The notes beneath the pieces were generated by a model, which saw only the letters and a list, made by a program, of their open reading frames with translations, was not told where the DNA came from and did no database searches. Both the position numbers and the translations under genes were made by a program. Below, one piece after another: positions 1 to 8,296 of a DNA stretch of 56,182 nt. Origin of the DNA: DATFES01 sp035457725 (lineage in GTDB: Bacteria; Pseudomonadota; Alphaproteobacteria; CACIAM-22H2); NCBI GenBank assembly GCA_035457725.1, contig DATIBC010000081.1, positions 1 to 56,182 on the forward strand, written 5' to 3'. Position 1 is the stretch's first letter, and each line of letters opens with the position of its first letter.

Positions 1-618
1 ATCGCGCCCATGGCGACCAAGGAGTTCGCGCGGCGCGTCAACCAGCTGGGCTGCGATTATCTGGATGCACCGGTCTCGGGCGGCGAGGTGGGCGCCACGA
101 ACGCCACCCTCACCATCATGGTGGGCGCGAGCGAGACAACCTTCAACAAGGTGAAGCCGCTGTTCGAACTCATGGGCAAGAACATCACGCTCGTGGGCGG
201 CAACGGCGACGGGCAGACGACCAAGGTCGCGAACCAGATCATCGTGGCGCTCACGATCGAGGCGGTGGGGGAGGCGCTGCTGTTCGCCTCCAAGGCCGGC
301 GCCGATCCGGCCAAGGTGCGCCAAGCGCTCATGGGAGGCTTTGCGTCCTCGCGGATACTCGAGGTGCACGGTGAGCGGATGATCAAGCGCACCTTCAATC
401 CCGGGTTCCGGATCGAGCTGCACCAGAAGGACCTGAATCTTGCACTCGCCGGCGCTCGCGCGCTCAAAATGAGCCTGCCCAACACCGCCGTCTGCCAACA
501 ACTGATGAGCGCCTGCGCCGCCCATGGCGGCGGTGGACGGGATCATTCGGCACTGGTCCAGGCGCTCGAGTTGATGGCGCATCACGAGGTGGCGAAGGCG
601 CCCGGCGGTGGTGATTGA
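1..618 (+). CDS. Beta-hydroxyacid dehydrogenase (tartronate semialdehyde reductase / 3-hydroxyisobutyrate dehydrogenase family), 5' end outside window
   Basis: The frame is open from the first base, so the N-terminal NAD(P)-binding Rossmann domain lies outside the window and 205 C-terminal residues are visible. They start just before the conserved substrate-loop motif DAPVSGGEVGA (visible residues ~22-32). GDGQTTKVANQ follows, with the family's catalytic lysine, and then the all-helical C-terminal domain with KDLNLAL. Known members interconvert tartronate semialdehyde and glycerate, or 3-hydroxyisobutyrate and methylmalonate semialdehyde; the visible part cannot separate these. A D-2-hydroxyacid dehydrogenase at 1403 makes glycerate/glyoxylate metabolism the more likely role (inference). 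The stop codon lies 11 bases inside the next gene, so the two are probably co-transcribed. Confidence 0.9.
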   Translation: MAPMATKEFARRVNQLGCDYLDAPVSGGEVGATNATLTIMVGASETTFNKVKPLFELMGKNITLVGGNGDGQTTKVANQIIVALTIEAVGEALLFASKAGADPAKVRQALMGGFASSRILEVHGERMIKRTFNPGFRIELHQKDLNLALAGARALKMSLPNTAVCQQLMSACAAHGGGGRDHSALVQALELMAHHEVAKAPGGGD

Positions 619-1363
619 CCGGCGCAACCAACGGCCATTGTCGATCATCGAGAAGCTCTTGGCGCGCGCCTATTCACGTCGCTTCGCGGCAAGGAGCGCT
701 CTCGGCGCCCTTATGGTCGTTATAGCGACTGTGGCGCCAAGGCGGGTCGCTCGGGGCCAAGATATACGCGCCCGCGATCTCGCCCTAATCGAGGCATCGG
801 GTCGCGGCGATTTGATCGCCGTGGAAACGCTTTTGAGCCAAGAAGCAAGCATATCGGCGCGCGGCCCGAATGGCGTGACTGCCCTGATCGCCGCGGCGTA
901 TCGCAACCATATCGGCGTCGCCCAGCGGCTAATCGCCGCCGGCGCCGATGTCGATGTTCAGGACGATTCGCGCCAAAGCGCCTATCTCATAGCCACCTCC
1001 GAGGGCTATGTCGAACTCCTGGACCTTACGCTTGCCGCCGGCGCCGATGTCCGCCGCACAGACAGTTACAACGGGACAGGGCTGATCCGCGCTGCCGATC
1101 GCGGGCATGTCGAGATCATCCGCCGACTGCTGACGACATCGATCGATATCGACCATGTGAACCGCCTGGGCTGGACGGCCTTGCTCGAAGCGATCATCCT
1201 TGGCGACGGCGGCCAGCGCCACACCGAGGTCGTTCGCCTGCTCGTCGCCGCCGGCGCTAATGTCGATATCGCCGATGGGCACGGCGTGTCCCCGCTGGCG
1301 CACGCGCGGCGCGGCGGATTCACGGAAATCGTCGCGATCCTGGAGCGCGCGGGCGCGCGATAG
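608..1363 (+). CDS. Exported ankyrin-repeat protein
   Basis: The 251-residue frame opens with GTG at 608, overlapping the previous gene by 11 bp. The first ~50 residues are basic, followed by the hydrophobic stretch ALGALMVVIATVAP, which resembles a signal peptide ending near ARGQD; an ATG at 713 falls inside that stretch, so the upstream GTG is preferred. Residues ~55-250 contain about six ankyrin repeats, recognisable from units such as GVTALIAAAYRNHIGVAQRL followed by IAAGADV. Ankyrin repeats mediate protein-protein contacts and no catalytic domain is present. Similar secreted ankyrin proteins are familiar in alphaproteobacteria. Its sandwiching between two dehydrogenase genes suggests co-expression, but its partner is unknown. 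Confidence 0.85.
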   Translation: MVIDRRNQRPLSIIEKLLARAYSRRFAARSALGALMVVIATVAPRRVARGQDIRARDLALIEASGRGDLIAVETLLSQEASISARGPNGVTALIAAAYRNHIGVAQRLIAAGADVDVQDDSRQSAYLIATSEGYVELLDLTLAAGADVRRTDSYNGTGLIRAADRGHVEIIRRLLTTSIDIDHVNRLGWTALLEAIILGDGGQRHTEVVRLLVAAGANVDIADGHGVSPLAHARRGGFTEIVAILERAGAR

Positions 1364-1402
1364 CTTTTTGGCAATCAGATTCGCTTGTCACCGGGAAAGG
1401 CG

Positions 1403-2431
1403 ATGATCCGCGTAGGCATCACCCCCGACGTATTCGACCCAAGCGGCCGGACCATCTACGATCCCGCGGCGCTCTCCTTGCTCGATTCGCCGCGCATCGA
1501 ATGGGAATATCTCAACGCGGCCGAAAAGGTGTTTTCGCCGGAAACCGCGGCGCGTTACGACGTGCTCTGCGTCATGCTGGGTCGCGTGACCGCTGAGACG
1601 TTCGCGCGCGGTGACCACCGGCTGCGGCTGATCGCCCGATTTGGTGTCGGGTACGACACGATCGACGTCGCCGCCTGCAACGCAAATGGGGTCATGATCG
1701 CGATAGCGCCCGATGGCGTGAGACGACCCGTGGCAACCAATGTCATCACGTTCGTTCTGGCGCTGGCGCAAAAGCTGCTGATCAAAGACCGTCTCACGCG
1801 CGCCGGCGAATGGAGCCAGCGCGTCGCTCATCTCGGGATGGGTCTCACCGGTCGGACGCTGGGAGCCATCGGACTCGGCAACATCGGCGCCGAGGTGTTC
1901 CGCTTGGCGACTCCGTTCGAAATGCGCCACTTGGCATACGACCCCTACGCCGACGCGTCATTGGCGGCGTCGCGCGGAGTGACGCTCGTCGACCTCGACA
2001 CGCTACTGCGCCAGGCGGACTTTGTCTGCGTCATGTGTCCGCTCAACGATCAAACGCGAGGTTTGATCGGCCGCCGCGAACTGGCGTTGATGAAGCCGAC
2101 CGCCTACCTCGTCAACACCGCGCGCGGGCCAATCGTCGACGAGCGCGCGCTCTATGACGCGCTGACGCAAAAGCAAATCGCCGGCGCCGGCCTGGACGTC
2201 TTCGAGGTCGAGCCGACGCCGGCGGACAATCCGATTCTCCGCCTCGACAACGTCGTCGTCACGCCGCACGCGCTATGCTTTACCGACGAGTGCCTGACCG
2301 GCCTAGCGCGCAGCGCGTTCGCGGCCGCGCGGACGTTCGCCGACGGCCGCGTCCCCGCGCATGTCGTCAATCTCGCGGCACTCGACCATGCGGCGTTGGC
2401 CAAGCTCGTCCGGGGTTCGCCTGCTCAATAG
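1403..2431 (+). CDS. D-2-hydroxyacid dehydrogenase (phosphoglycerate/hydroxypyruvate reductase family)
   Basis: A 342-residue NAD(P)-dependent D-isomer 2-hydroxyacid dehydrogenase of normal length. The nucleotide-binding motif is GLGNIG (residues 157-162). The catalytic triad is visible as Arg241 in NTARGPIVDE, Glu268/270 in DVFEVEP and His289 in TPHALCF. Such enzymes reduce hydroxypyruvate or glyoxylate or oxidise D-2-hydroxyacids; the substrate cannot be read from sequence. The frame could open at TTG 1385, but GGAAAGG at 1391-1397 is correctly spaced for the ATG at 1403, so that start was chosen. With the reductase at the window start it may form a glycerate-interconverting pair (inference). 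Its stop overlaps the convergent next gene by 7 bp. Confidence 0.9.
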   Translation: MIRVGITPDVFDPSGRTIYDPAALSLLDSPRIEWEYLNAAEKVFSPETAARYDVLCVMLGRVTAETFARGDHRLRLIARFGVGYDTIDVAACNANGVMIAIAPDGVRRPVATNVITFVLALAQKLLIKDRLTRAGEWSQRVAHLGMGLTGRTLGAIGLGNIGAEVFRLATPFEMRHLAYDPYADASLAASRGVTLVDLDTLLRQADFVCVMCPLNDQTRGLIGRRELALMKPTAYLVNTARGPIVDERALYDALTQKQIAGAGLDVFEVEPTPADNPILRLDNVVVTPHALCFTDECLTGLARSAFAAARTFADGRVPAHVVNLAALDHAALAKLVRGSPAQ

Positions 2432-3096
2432 CGCAGCGCCGCCGCGGCGTCGGGCGCGGCGTATTCCAGTAACTTTCCCGCTTTCAGCTCGAGCGCGTCG
2501 CGGTGGCGCAATCGACGCGCCTGGGCGTTCGTAATCAGCGCATAGTGCCGGATCTCGTCGATCGTCTCGGCGATTTCCCAGCAATCGTCGGGATTCGACA
2601 CCCAAAGCCTGGGGTCGACTAGGCGCAAGTCGAAGGAACGCGAGTATCGGCGAAGCGTTTTCTTGGCGCCGATCACATATTCGTGGAAGTACGAAAGCGC
2701 CAGTTCCCGCAGGCTCCGATAGATGGGGTCGCGCCAACGCAGCCAGATGTGGTTGCTCTTCGAGATCGCGCCCCAACTCCCGTGCTCGCGGAACAGCGCC
2801 ACGACATGGTCGTCGTCGCCATCGGCCTGGAAGTCCATGAGCAGCGGCGTTCGCCCACTTATCCACAGCGCGCAGGCGGCGACGAACGCCCCTTCGATGC
2901 AGTGCGCGCGGTTTTGCTGCAGCGCCGTGGCAACCGACAAACAGGTGTCCCCTTGCGTTTCGAAGTTCGTCGGCAGCGCGGTGACGAAGTCCTGAATCCG
3001 TCCCGGTTTCTCCAGCCGCGCCAACGTTCGCGCATGCGAGGGCGATAGCCCGATGCGGACGCCGAATTCGACACGTTTCGAAAGCGATGACGTCAA
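2425..3096 (-). CDS. Transglutaminase-like (papain-fold) protein of unknown function
   Basis: A 223-residue protein. A cysteine (Cys66, HCIEGAFVAA) is followed by a histidine (His97, DDDHVVALF) and acidic residues near WRDP (~121-124), the Cys-His-Asp order of transglutaminase/papain-like folds. The segment from ISKSNHIWLRWRDPIYRSL to ELALSYFHEY is, to my knowledge, conserved among bacterial proteins annotated only as transglutaminase-like or hypothetical. The start is a TTG chosen because AAAGGAG (minus strand, 3103-3109) lies six bases upstream and no in-frame ATG exists nearby. No signal peptide or membrane segment is visible. It converges on the dehydrogenase gene. Catalytic activity is an inference. 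Confidence 0.7.
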   Translation of the reverse strand: MTSSLSKRVEFGVRIGLSPSHARTLARLEKPGRIQDFVTALPTNFETQGDTCLSVATALQQNRAHCIEGAFVAACALWISGRTPLLMDFQADGDDDHVVALFREHGSWGAISKSNHIWLRWRDPIYRSLRELALSYFHEYVIGAKKTLRRYSRSFDLRLVDPRLWVSNPDDCWEIAETIDEIRHYALITNAQARRLRHRDALELKAGKLLEYAAPDAAAALRY

Positions 3097-3102
3097 CTCG
3101 CA

Positions 3103-3109
3103 CTCCTTT
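3103..3109 (-). promoter_or_regulatory. Ribosome binding site deciding a TTG start
   Basis: AAAGGAG on the minus strand, six bases before TTG at 3096-3094. It is the main evidence that the transglutaminase-like gene starts with TTG. Confidence 0.6.
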
Positions 3110-3229
3110 CCCGCACCACCACGGCGCGGCCGAAGCCGAGAATCGTTGCCGATTCGCTGAACGCTTTGTACCGTGCGAATCGGGCGGCCGCCAAACGTCT
3201 TGATTGCCTGCGGCCGGCATAGCGGCGCA

Positions 3230-4099
3230 TCAGTCTGGCGCCCTCCAGCCTCCGTCCTCGTGAATCGCCTCGCCCTGCTCCGCCATCTCGAGCAGGTGCG
3301 CCAGGACGGACTTCGCCGCGCCGCGCGTCAGGCGTGGATCGAGTTCGCCGTAGACGGCGGGGACCATTTCCTCGGGCGTCGCGGGCCGCGCGCCGAGCGC
3401 CGCGCGGATCGCCGCGCGCCGCGCGTGACGATGGGCGATGAGCGCATTCACATGCCCTCTCGGATCGACGATCGGGCCACCGTGCGTCGGCCAATAAACG
3501 CCATCGTCGCGCCGCAGCAGGAGATCGAGCGAGCGCATGTACGCCGTCATTTCGCCGTCGGGCGGCGCGATCACCGTCGTCGACCAGCCCATCACGTGGT
3601 CTCCGGAGAACAGGGCGCGCTCCTCGGCGAGCGCGAAACACAGATGATTCGATGCGTGGCCCGGCGTGTGGACCGCGGCGATCCGCCACGCCCCGCCCTC
3701 GATGACGTCGCCATCGGCGAGCGTGACGTCGGGCGTGAAATCGAGGTCGGCGCCGACTTCGGCCGTTTCACCCGTCTTGCCGTGAGGCCCGAAGCCGTAT
3801 GTCCGCCCGCCCGTCGCCGCCTTGACCGCCGCCGCCGCCGGAGAGTGGTCGCGATGGGTGTGGCTGATTAGAATATGGGTCACGCTTTCGCCGGCAAGCG
3901 CCGCGAGCAGCGCGTCGACATGCTCGGGAAGGTCCGGTCCGGGGTCGACAATGGCGACTTGCCCTCGGCCGATTACATACGTACCCGTGCCGCGGAAGGT
4001 GAACGGCCCGGGGTTGCGCGCGACGATCCGACGGATGTGCGGCGAGACAGGCTCGAGAACGCCATAGGCGCAGGTGAAGCTTCGATCGGTGCGGATCAC
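3230..4099 (-). CDS. MBL-fold metallo-hydrolase with C-terminal winged helix (LACTB2-like)
   Basis: A 289-residue metallo-beta-lactamase-fold hydrolase. The zinc signature HTHRDH is at residues 80-85, a further ligand His148 sits in HTPGHASNH, and the bridging Asp167 is in FSGDHVMG. Residues ~225-285 (EEMVPAVYGELDPRL to MAEQGEAI) match the winged-helix domain appended to LACTB2-type enzymes. Family members hydrolyse thioesters, phosphodiesters or RNA; the substrate is unknown. The frame is open far upstream, but the GTG at 4099 forms a GTGA overlap with the stop of the NUDIX gene and gives the expected length, so it was chosen. The overlap implies translational coupling with that gene. Confidence 0.88.
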   Translation of the reverse strand: MIRTDRSFTCAYGVLEPVSPHIRRIVARNPGPFTFRGTGTYVIGRGQVAIVDPGPDLPEHVDALLAALAGESVTHILISHTHRDHSPAAAAVKAATGGRTYGFGPHGKTGETAEVGADLDFTPDVTLADGDVIEGGAWRIAAVHTPGHASNHLCFALAEERALFSGDHVMGWSTTVIAPPDGEMTAYMRSLDLLLRRDDGVYWPTHGGPIVDPRGHVNALIAHRHARRAAIRAALGARPATPEEMVPAVYGELDPRLTRGAAKSVLAHLLEMAEQGEAIHEDGGWRAPD

Positions 4100-4851
4100 G
4101 CGCGTGGAATTCCGGCCGCCGGCACTTCGCTCACGCCATATCCCGCCTCGATCGGGATTCGAAACACCGTTCCCCGGACGGTCTCGGCGATTTCGGGGAT
4201 GACCGTGACGATACGATCGACACGCGCCGCTCGCACGGCCGCGTCGACGTTCGGCGCGCGGGCAAGCTTGATCAAATTCATTTGGGTCGCGAAAACGAGC
4301 TTCGCGGCGCCACGGCCGGCGCGCGCGATCATGTCGGCCGGCCGCGCCCAAAACGCCTCGACGGCCTCCTGCCCGTCGCAACGCGGCGTCTGATCGCCAT
4401 CGAACGGCGCAAGAAAAAACATCGTGTCGTATCGCTTGGGCCGCCCCTGGGGGGTGATCCAATGGGCGAACGGGACGAGCAGATCGATGGCGATGTCGAG
4501 CGCGCCACCGGCGATCAGCCGCGCGAACGATTTGCCGCAGCGCGCGCACAGAGCATCGATCTCGGCGGCGCGCACCAACTGTGCGCCGTCGCGCCTTCGA
4601 GCGAGCAGAACGCCGCACTCCTCCCAGGTCTCGCGGATCGCCGCGACCCGCGCCGCCGCACCGGCATCCTCGCTTCGAGCCAACACTCCGTCGCCGGCAT
4701 CGATCCTGCCGCCCGGAAACACGCATGCTCCGGCGGCGAACCCCGCGGCGTCGTTGCGGGCCGCCATCAGGACCTCGAGCCCGGCGGTGCCGTCGCGAAT
4801 CAGGACAAGCGTCGCGGCCAGTCGCGCACCAATCTGAGAACCGTCGGTCAT
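4096..4851 (-). CDS. NUDIX hydrolase (NUDT19-like)
   Basis: A 251-residue NUDIX hydrolase. The Nudix helix is visible as RETWEECG (residues 73-80), preceded by FPGGRID at 45-51; the loop between them is longer than in the minimal Nudix box, as in NUDT19/NUDT7-like proteins. Downstream, LLVPFAHWITPQGRPKRYDT is characteristic of the NUDT19-like group, several members of which cleave CoA or acyl-CoA diphosphate bonds. CoA-type specificity is inference. It is translationally coupled to the MBL hydrolase, so the pair may act on related nucleotide-linked thioesters or clean up metabolites. Confidence 0.88.
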   Translation of the reverse strand: MTDGSQIGARLAATLVLIRDGTAGLEVLMAARNDAAGFAAGACVFPGGRIDAGDGVLARSEDAGAAARVAAIRETWEECGVLLARRRDGAQLVRAAEIDALCARCGKSFARLIAGGALDIAIDLLVPFAHWITPQGRPKRYDTMFFLAPFDGDQTPRCDGQEAVEAFWARPADMIARAGRGAAKLVFATQMNLIKLARAPNVDAAVRAARVDRIVTVIPEIAETVRGTVFRIPIEAGYGVSEVPAAGIPRA

Positions 4852-4938
4852 GCGGTGTTTTACAGCATCAAGGCATGACCAAGGTCAATCTTCGGCCGCC
4901 GGCCGGCCGCGCCCGGCCTGATGGAGCCGGGTTAGGTC

Positions 4939-5913
4939 TTAGTTCGCCGTCACGCCCGCCGCTTTGAGGATCGGTGTCCAACGCGTGACCTCGCTCTTGA
5001 CGAAGTCGCCGAGCCACTCGGGCGTGCGCCCCGACTTTTCCGGGATCACGCCACCCAGATCCAGCAGACGCTTACGCGTCCCCTCGTCGTCGAGCGCCTT
5101 GACGAGCGCGTCATTGACCTTGGCGACGATATCCTTCGGCGTGCCCTTCGGCGCGAACACGGCGTTCCACGCGCTCACCATATAGTCCGGCATCCCTGCC
5201 TCCTTCGTCGTCGGAACATCGGGCAGCGCCGGCGAACGCTGCTCGGTGGCGATGGCATAGGCCTTGATGCTGCCCGCCTTGATCTGTTCGGCGAGGTTGA
5301 CGATCTGGTCGCACATATAGTCGACCTGGCCGCCGATCAGGTCATTGAGCGCCGGGCCGGTGCCACGGTATGCAACCCGCGTCACCTTCACGCCCATCAT
5401 CGAGTTGAGCATGGTGCAGGTGGTGAACGACACCGAGCCGACGCCGGCGTGCGCTTCGTTCATCTTCGCTTGGTTCGCCTTAACGTAGGCGACGAATTCG
5501 GCCAGCGTCTTTGGCGGCAGATCCTTCTTGGCGACGATCAGGATCGGCGTGCCGGCGGCGAGTCCGACCGGCTCGAAATCCTTGGTCGGATCGTAGCGCA
5601 GATTGGGATAAAGCGCCGGCGCCGCGCCATGCGTGCCCATATGCCCCATCATCAACGTATAGCCGTCGGGTCGCGCTTGCGCGCCACGGGTGATGCCGGT
5701 GGTGCCTCCGGCGCCGGCCACGTTTTCAACCACGATCTGCTGGCCGAGCGTTTTCGACATGTTCTCGCCGATGATGCGCGCGACGATGTCGGTCGGGCCG
5801 CCCGCCGCGAACGGAACGATGAGCGTGACCGGCCTCGTCGGATAGTTCTGCGCGTTGGCGGTTCCCGCGCATAGCGCGGCGACGGCCACAAGCGAGGCGA
5901 ACAATCGGATCAT
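4939..5913 (-). CDS. TTT transporter substrate-binding protein (Bug/TctC family)
   Basis: A 324-residue periplasmic binding protein. Residues 1-22 (MIRLFASLVAVAALCAG to TANAQ) form a signal peptide with an Ala-X-Ala type cleavage site. The mature start YPTRPVTLIVPFAAGGPTD is the Bug-family hallmark, and GAGGTTG and PDGYTLMMG follow as expected. Bug proteins capture carboxylates or other small organic compounds for the TctAB permease. The frame can begin at TTG 5934, but AAGGGAG (minus strand, 5920-5926) sits six bases before the ATG at 5913. It is the last gene of a tctB-tctA-binding-protein operon. The ligand is not predictable. Confidence 0.93.
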   Translation of the reverse strand: MIRLFASLVAVAALCAGTANAQNYPTRPVTLIVPFAAGGPTDIVARIIGENMSKTLGQQIVVENVAGAGGTTGITRGAQARPDGYTLMMGHMGTHGAAPALYPNLRYDPTKDFEPVGLAAGTPILIVAKKDLPPKTLAEFVAYVKANQAKMNEAHAGVGSVSFTTCTMLNSMMGVKVTRVAYRGTGPALNDLIGGQVDYMCDQIVNLAEQIKAGSIKAYAIATEQRSPALPDVPTTKEAGMPDYMVSAWNAVFAPKGTPKDIVAKVNDALVKALDDEGTRKRLLDLGGVIPEKSGRTPEWLGDFVKSEVTRWTPILKAAGVTAN

Positions 5914-5977
5914 GACGATCTCCCTTGAGGTCAAACGTCGGGCCTAGACAATCGAACATTCTCCTTCTCGCGCCCGC

Positions 5978-7480
5978 TCATTCCTGGAACGCCTCCTCGC
6001 GACGCCGACGGATCGCCGGAGTCACCGCGATGACGAGGACGATGAGCGCGACGAGCAGCAGGCCGGCGGAGACCGGCCGGTCGATGAAAGTCATGAAATT
6101 ACCGCGCGACAGCACGAGCGCCTGGCGGAACTTTTCCTCCATCAATCGGCCAAGCACGAATCCGAGCAGCATCGGCGCCGGCTCGAATCCGAACTTGATC
6201 AGCGCGTAGCCGAACAACCCGAAGAACGCGGTGAACATCACGTCCGACGGGCTATTGTTGATCGAATAGATGCCGATGCAACAGAAGATGAGGATGGCCG
6301 GAAACATCAGCCGGTACGGCACCTTGAGCAACCGCACCCAGAGACCGACGAGCGGCAGGTTGATCACCAGCAGCATCAGGTTACCGATCCACATACTGGC
6401 GATCATTCCCCAAAACAGTTCCGGGTTCTTGGTCATGACCTGCGGCCCGGGGATGACGCCGTGAATCGTCATGGCGCCGACCATCAGCGCCATCACCGCG
6501 TTGGGCGGTATGCCCAGCGTCAATAGCGGGATGAAGGCGGTCTGCGCTCCGGCGTTGTTCGCCGACTCGGGCCCGGCCACGCCCTCGATGGCGCCTCGGC
6601 CAAAACGCGACGGATCGCGAGCTAGTTTTTTTTCCAATGTATAGGACGCGAACGGCCCCAGCACGGCGCCGTTGCCCGGGAGAATGCCGAGTGCCGCGCC
6701 CAGGCTCATGCCCCGCAGCATTGGCGCAATCGCCTGCTTCATGTCGTCCATCGAAGGCAGAAGACGTCCGATCTTGCCTTTGACGACATCGCGCGATTCG
6801 GGGTTCTCGAGATTTCGCAGGATCTCGGCGAACCCAAAGACGCCCATGGCCAACACGGCGAAATCGATGCCATCGGCGAGCGCGGCAAGGCCCAACGTCA
6901 GTCGCTCCTCGCCGGTTTCGAGGTCGGTGCCGACCGTCGAGAGCAACAGGCCGACGACGATCATCGAGATCGCCTTCAGCACCGACCCCCGCGCCAGCAC
7001 GACGGCGAAGGCGAGGCCCAGGACCATTAGCGAGAAGTACTCAGCCGGGCCGAACAGCAATGCTAGCCCGGTCAGCGGAGCTCCCAGCGCTGCGATGACC
7101 AAAGTGGCGAACGTGCCCGAAACGAACGATCCGATGGCCGCGATGCCAAGCGCCACGCCGGCGCGTCCTTGCTTGGCCATCGCGTGGCCATCGAGTGTAG
7201 TGACTACCGATGTCGCCTCGCCCGGAATGTTGACCAGGATGGCAGTCGTCGATCCGCCGTATTGCGCGCCATAGTAGATCCCGGCAAGCATGATCAGCGC
7301 GCCAACCGGATCAAAGCTGAAGGTCAACGGCAGCAGCATGGCGATGGTGGCGATCGGGCCGACGCCAGGCAGTACGCCGATCAACGTGCCGATCAGCGCG
7401 CCGAGGAAGCAGAATGCGAGGTTCTGAAGCGACAGCGCGGTAATGAATCCGAGCGAGAGGTTGGCGAGAAATCCTTCCAT
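5978..7480 (-). CDS. TTT transporter large permease (TctA family)
   Basis: A 500-residue integral membrane protein with about a dozen hydrophobic segments. The conserved TctA feature GVLPGVGPIATIAMLLPLTF appears near residue 36, and the related second-half element GILPGNGAVLGPFASY near residue ~270, reflecting the internal duplication of this family. AGIYYGAQYGGSTTAIL (residues ~66-82) is another family hallmark. It forms the transport channel with TctB and takes substrate from the Bug protein. It follows tctB by 10 bp and precedes the binding-protein gene by 64 bp, so all three are almost certainly one operon. Length is normal. Confidence 0.95.
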   Translation of the reverse strand: MEGFLANLSLGFITALSLQNLAFCFLGALIGTLIGVLPGVGPIATIAMLLPLTFSFDPVGALIMLAGIYYGAQYGGSTTAILVNIPGEATSVVTTLDGHAMAKQGRAGVALGIAAIGSFVSGTFATLVIAALGAPLTGLALLFGPAEYFSLMVLGLAFAVVLARGSVLKAISMIVVGLLLSTVGTDLETGEERLTLGLAALADGIDFAVLAMGVFGFAEILRNLENPESRDVVKGKIGRLLPSMDDMKQAIAPMLRGMSLGAALGILPGNGAVLGPFASYTLEKKLARDPSRFGRGAIEGVAGPESANNAGAQTAFIPLLTLGIPPNAVMALMVGAMTIHGVIPGPQVMTKNPELFWGMIASMWIGNLMLLVINLPLVGLWVRLLKVPYRLMFPAILIFCCIGIYSINNSPSDVMFTAFFGLFGYALIKFGFEPAPMLLGFVLGRLMEEKFRQALVLSRGNFMTFIDRPVSAGLLLVALIVLVIAVTPAIRRRREEAFQE

Positions 7481-7490
7481 TGCCGACGCC

Positions 7491-7943
7491 TCAATAGCCG
7501 ATCAGCCAAGGCGCAACCGGGATCGGCAGGTTGAGCGCGAATTTGAACAGCAACAGACAAAAGATCGTAATCACCGTCCCGAAGATGAGCGTCTCGACCG
7601 GTCGTGTTTCGCGGCTGGCCATCGCGCTGACCATGACAACCAACGGTCCGGCAACGGCGAGGCCGAGCGGCCGCACCGCGAGCGCGAACGCCACCGCCGC
7701 GCCGAGGATGAACACCGGCCCGCGAACGCCCCAACGATCGAGCCCCGCGCCACGAGTCAGGACCGATTCGACGACCAGCGTCACGCCGCACAAGAGCGTA
7801 AGGACGGCAAGCGCCCTCGGCAGCATGCCGGACCCGATCTGGCCCAACGTACCGGCGGAAAGATCGGCGCCCTGCCACAACGCGATTATGGCCAACAGGA
7901 TGAGAAAGACGCCGGCCGCGGCGTCCTGTGGCGCCCGGATCAC
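7491..7943 (-). CDS. TTT transporter small permease (TctB family)
   Basis: A 150-residue membrane protein with four hydrophobic segments (residues ~10-25, 43-60, 75-105 and 110-140), the size and topology of TctB. The segment GQIGSGMLPRALAVLTLLCG resembles the G-x-G-x-x-P motif of the family. The start is GTG at 7943; no in-frame ATG or convincing ribosome binding site is seen nearby, so the exact start is uncertain. It is the first gene of the operon with tctA and the binding protein. The 353 bases upstream must hold the promoter, but none was identified with confidence. Confidence 0.85.
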   Translation of the reverse strand: MIRAPQDAAAGVFLILLAIIALWQGADLSAGTLGQIGSGMLPRALAVLTLLCGVTLVVESVLTRGAGLDRWGVRGPVFILGAAVAFALAVRPLGLAVAGPLVVMVSAMASRETRPVETLIFGTVITIFCLLLFKFALNLPIPVAPWLIGY

Positions 7944-8296
7944 GGCGCAGTCGCCGAATCGTACGCGCGAATTACTCGACCGCGACGGTCCATCCCGTCG
8001 TTCCCCCCGCCTCGACCCCGCGATCTCCTATACCGACCGTCTCCGATCGCGGCGGCACCATTGATTCATTGGCCAGACGGCGAATTAAGTCCAGTGGTCA
8101 GTAGACGAAATCGATCGAATCGAGAACCCGATGGGGCACCGGCGCATTCTCAAAAAAACGCTAAAATATCGATGAAAATCAATAAGTTACTCGACACTGT
8201 CGCGGCCTCGCGCCGATCGCGAGCCAAGCTCCGAGGCGCCGCCGATAGCCGCCCGCCAGACTCGATCGGTCTTGGCAGCGGAGTCCGGGAAATCGG
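7944..8296. other. Noncoding stretch between pcaB and tctB
   Basis: 353 bases between the 3' end of pcaB and the 5' end of the TTT operon, both transcribed leftward. It should hold the pca terminator and the tctB promoter. A run of seven T on the minus strand (8153-8159) lies in a locally A+T-rich patch (8150-8190), but no convincing stem precedes it. No gene, RNA or clear operator was recognised. Confidence 0.5.

Noticed and set aside
4100..4726. N-terminal extension of the MBL hydrolase frame to 498 residues
   Set aside because: The extension overlaps the NUDIX gene in another frame and is Arg-rich without family similarity; the GTGA start at 4099 gives the normal length.
4880..4935. G+C-rich palindromic run between the NUDIX and binding-protein genes as a terminator
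   Set aside because: GGCCGGCC-type repeats are frequent in this composition and no T-run or clear single stem follows on either strand.
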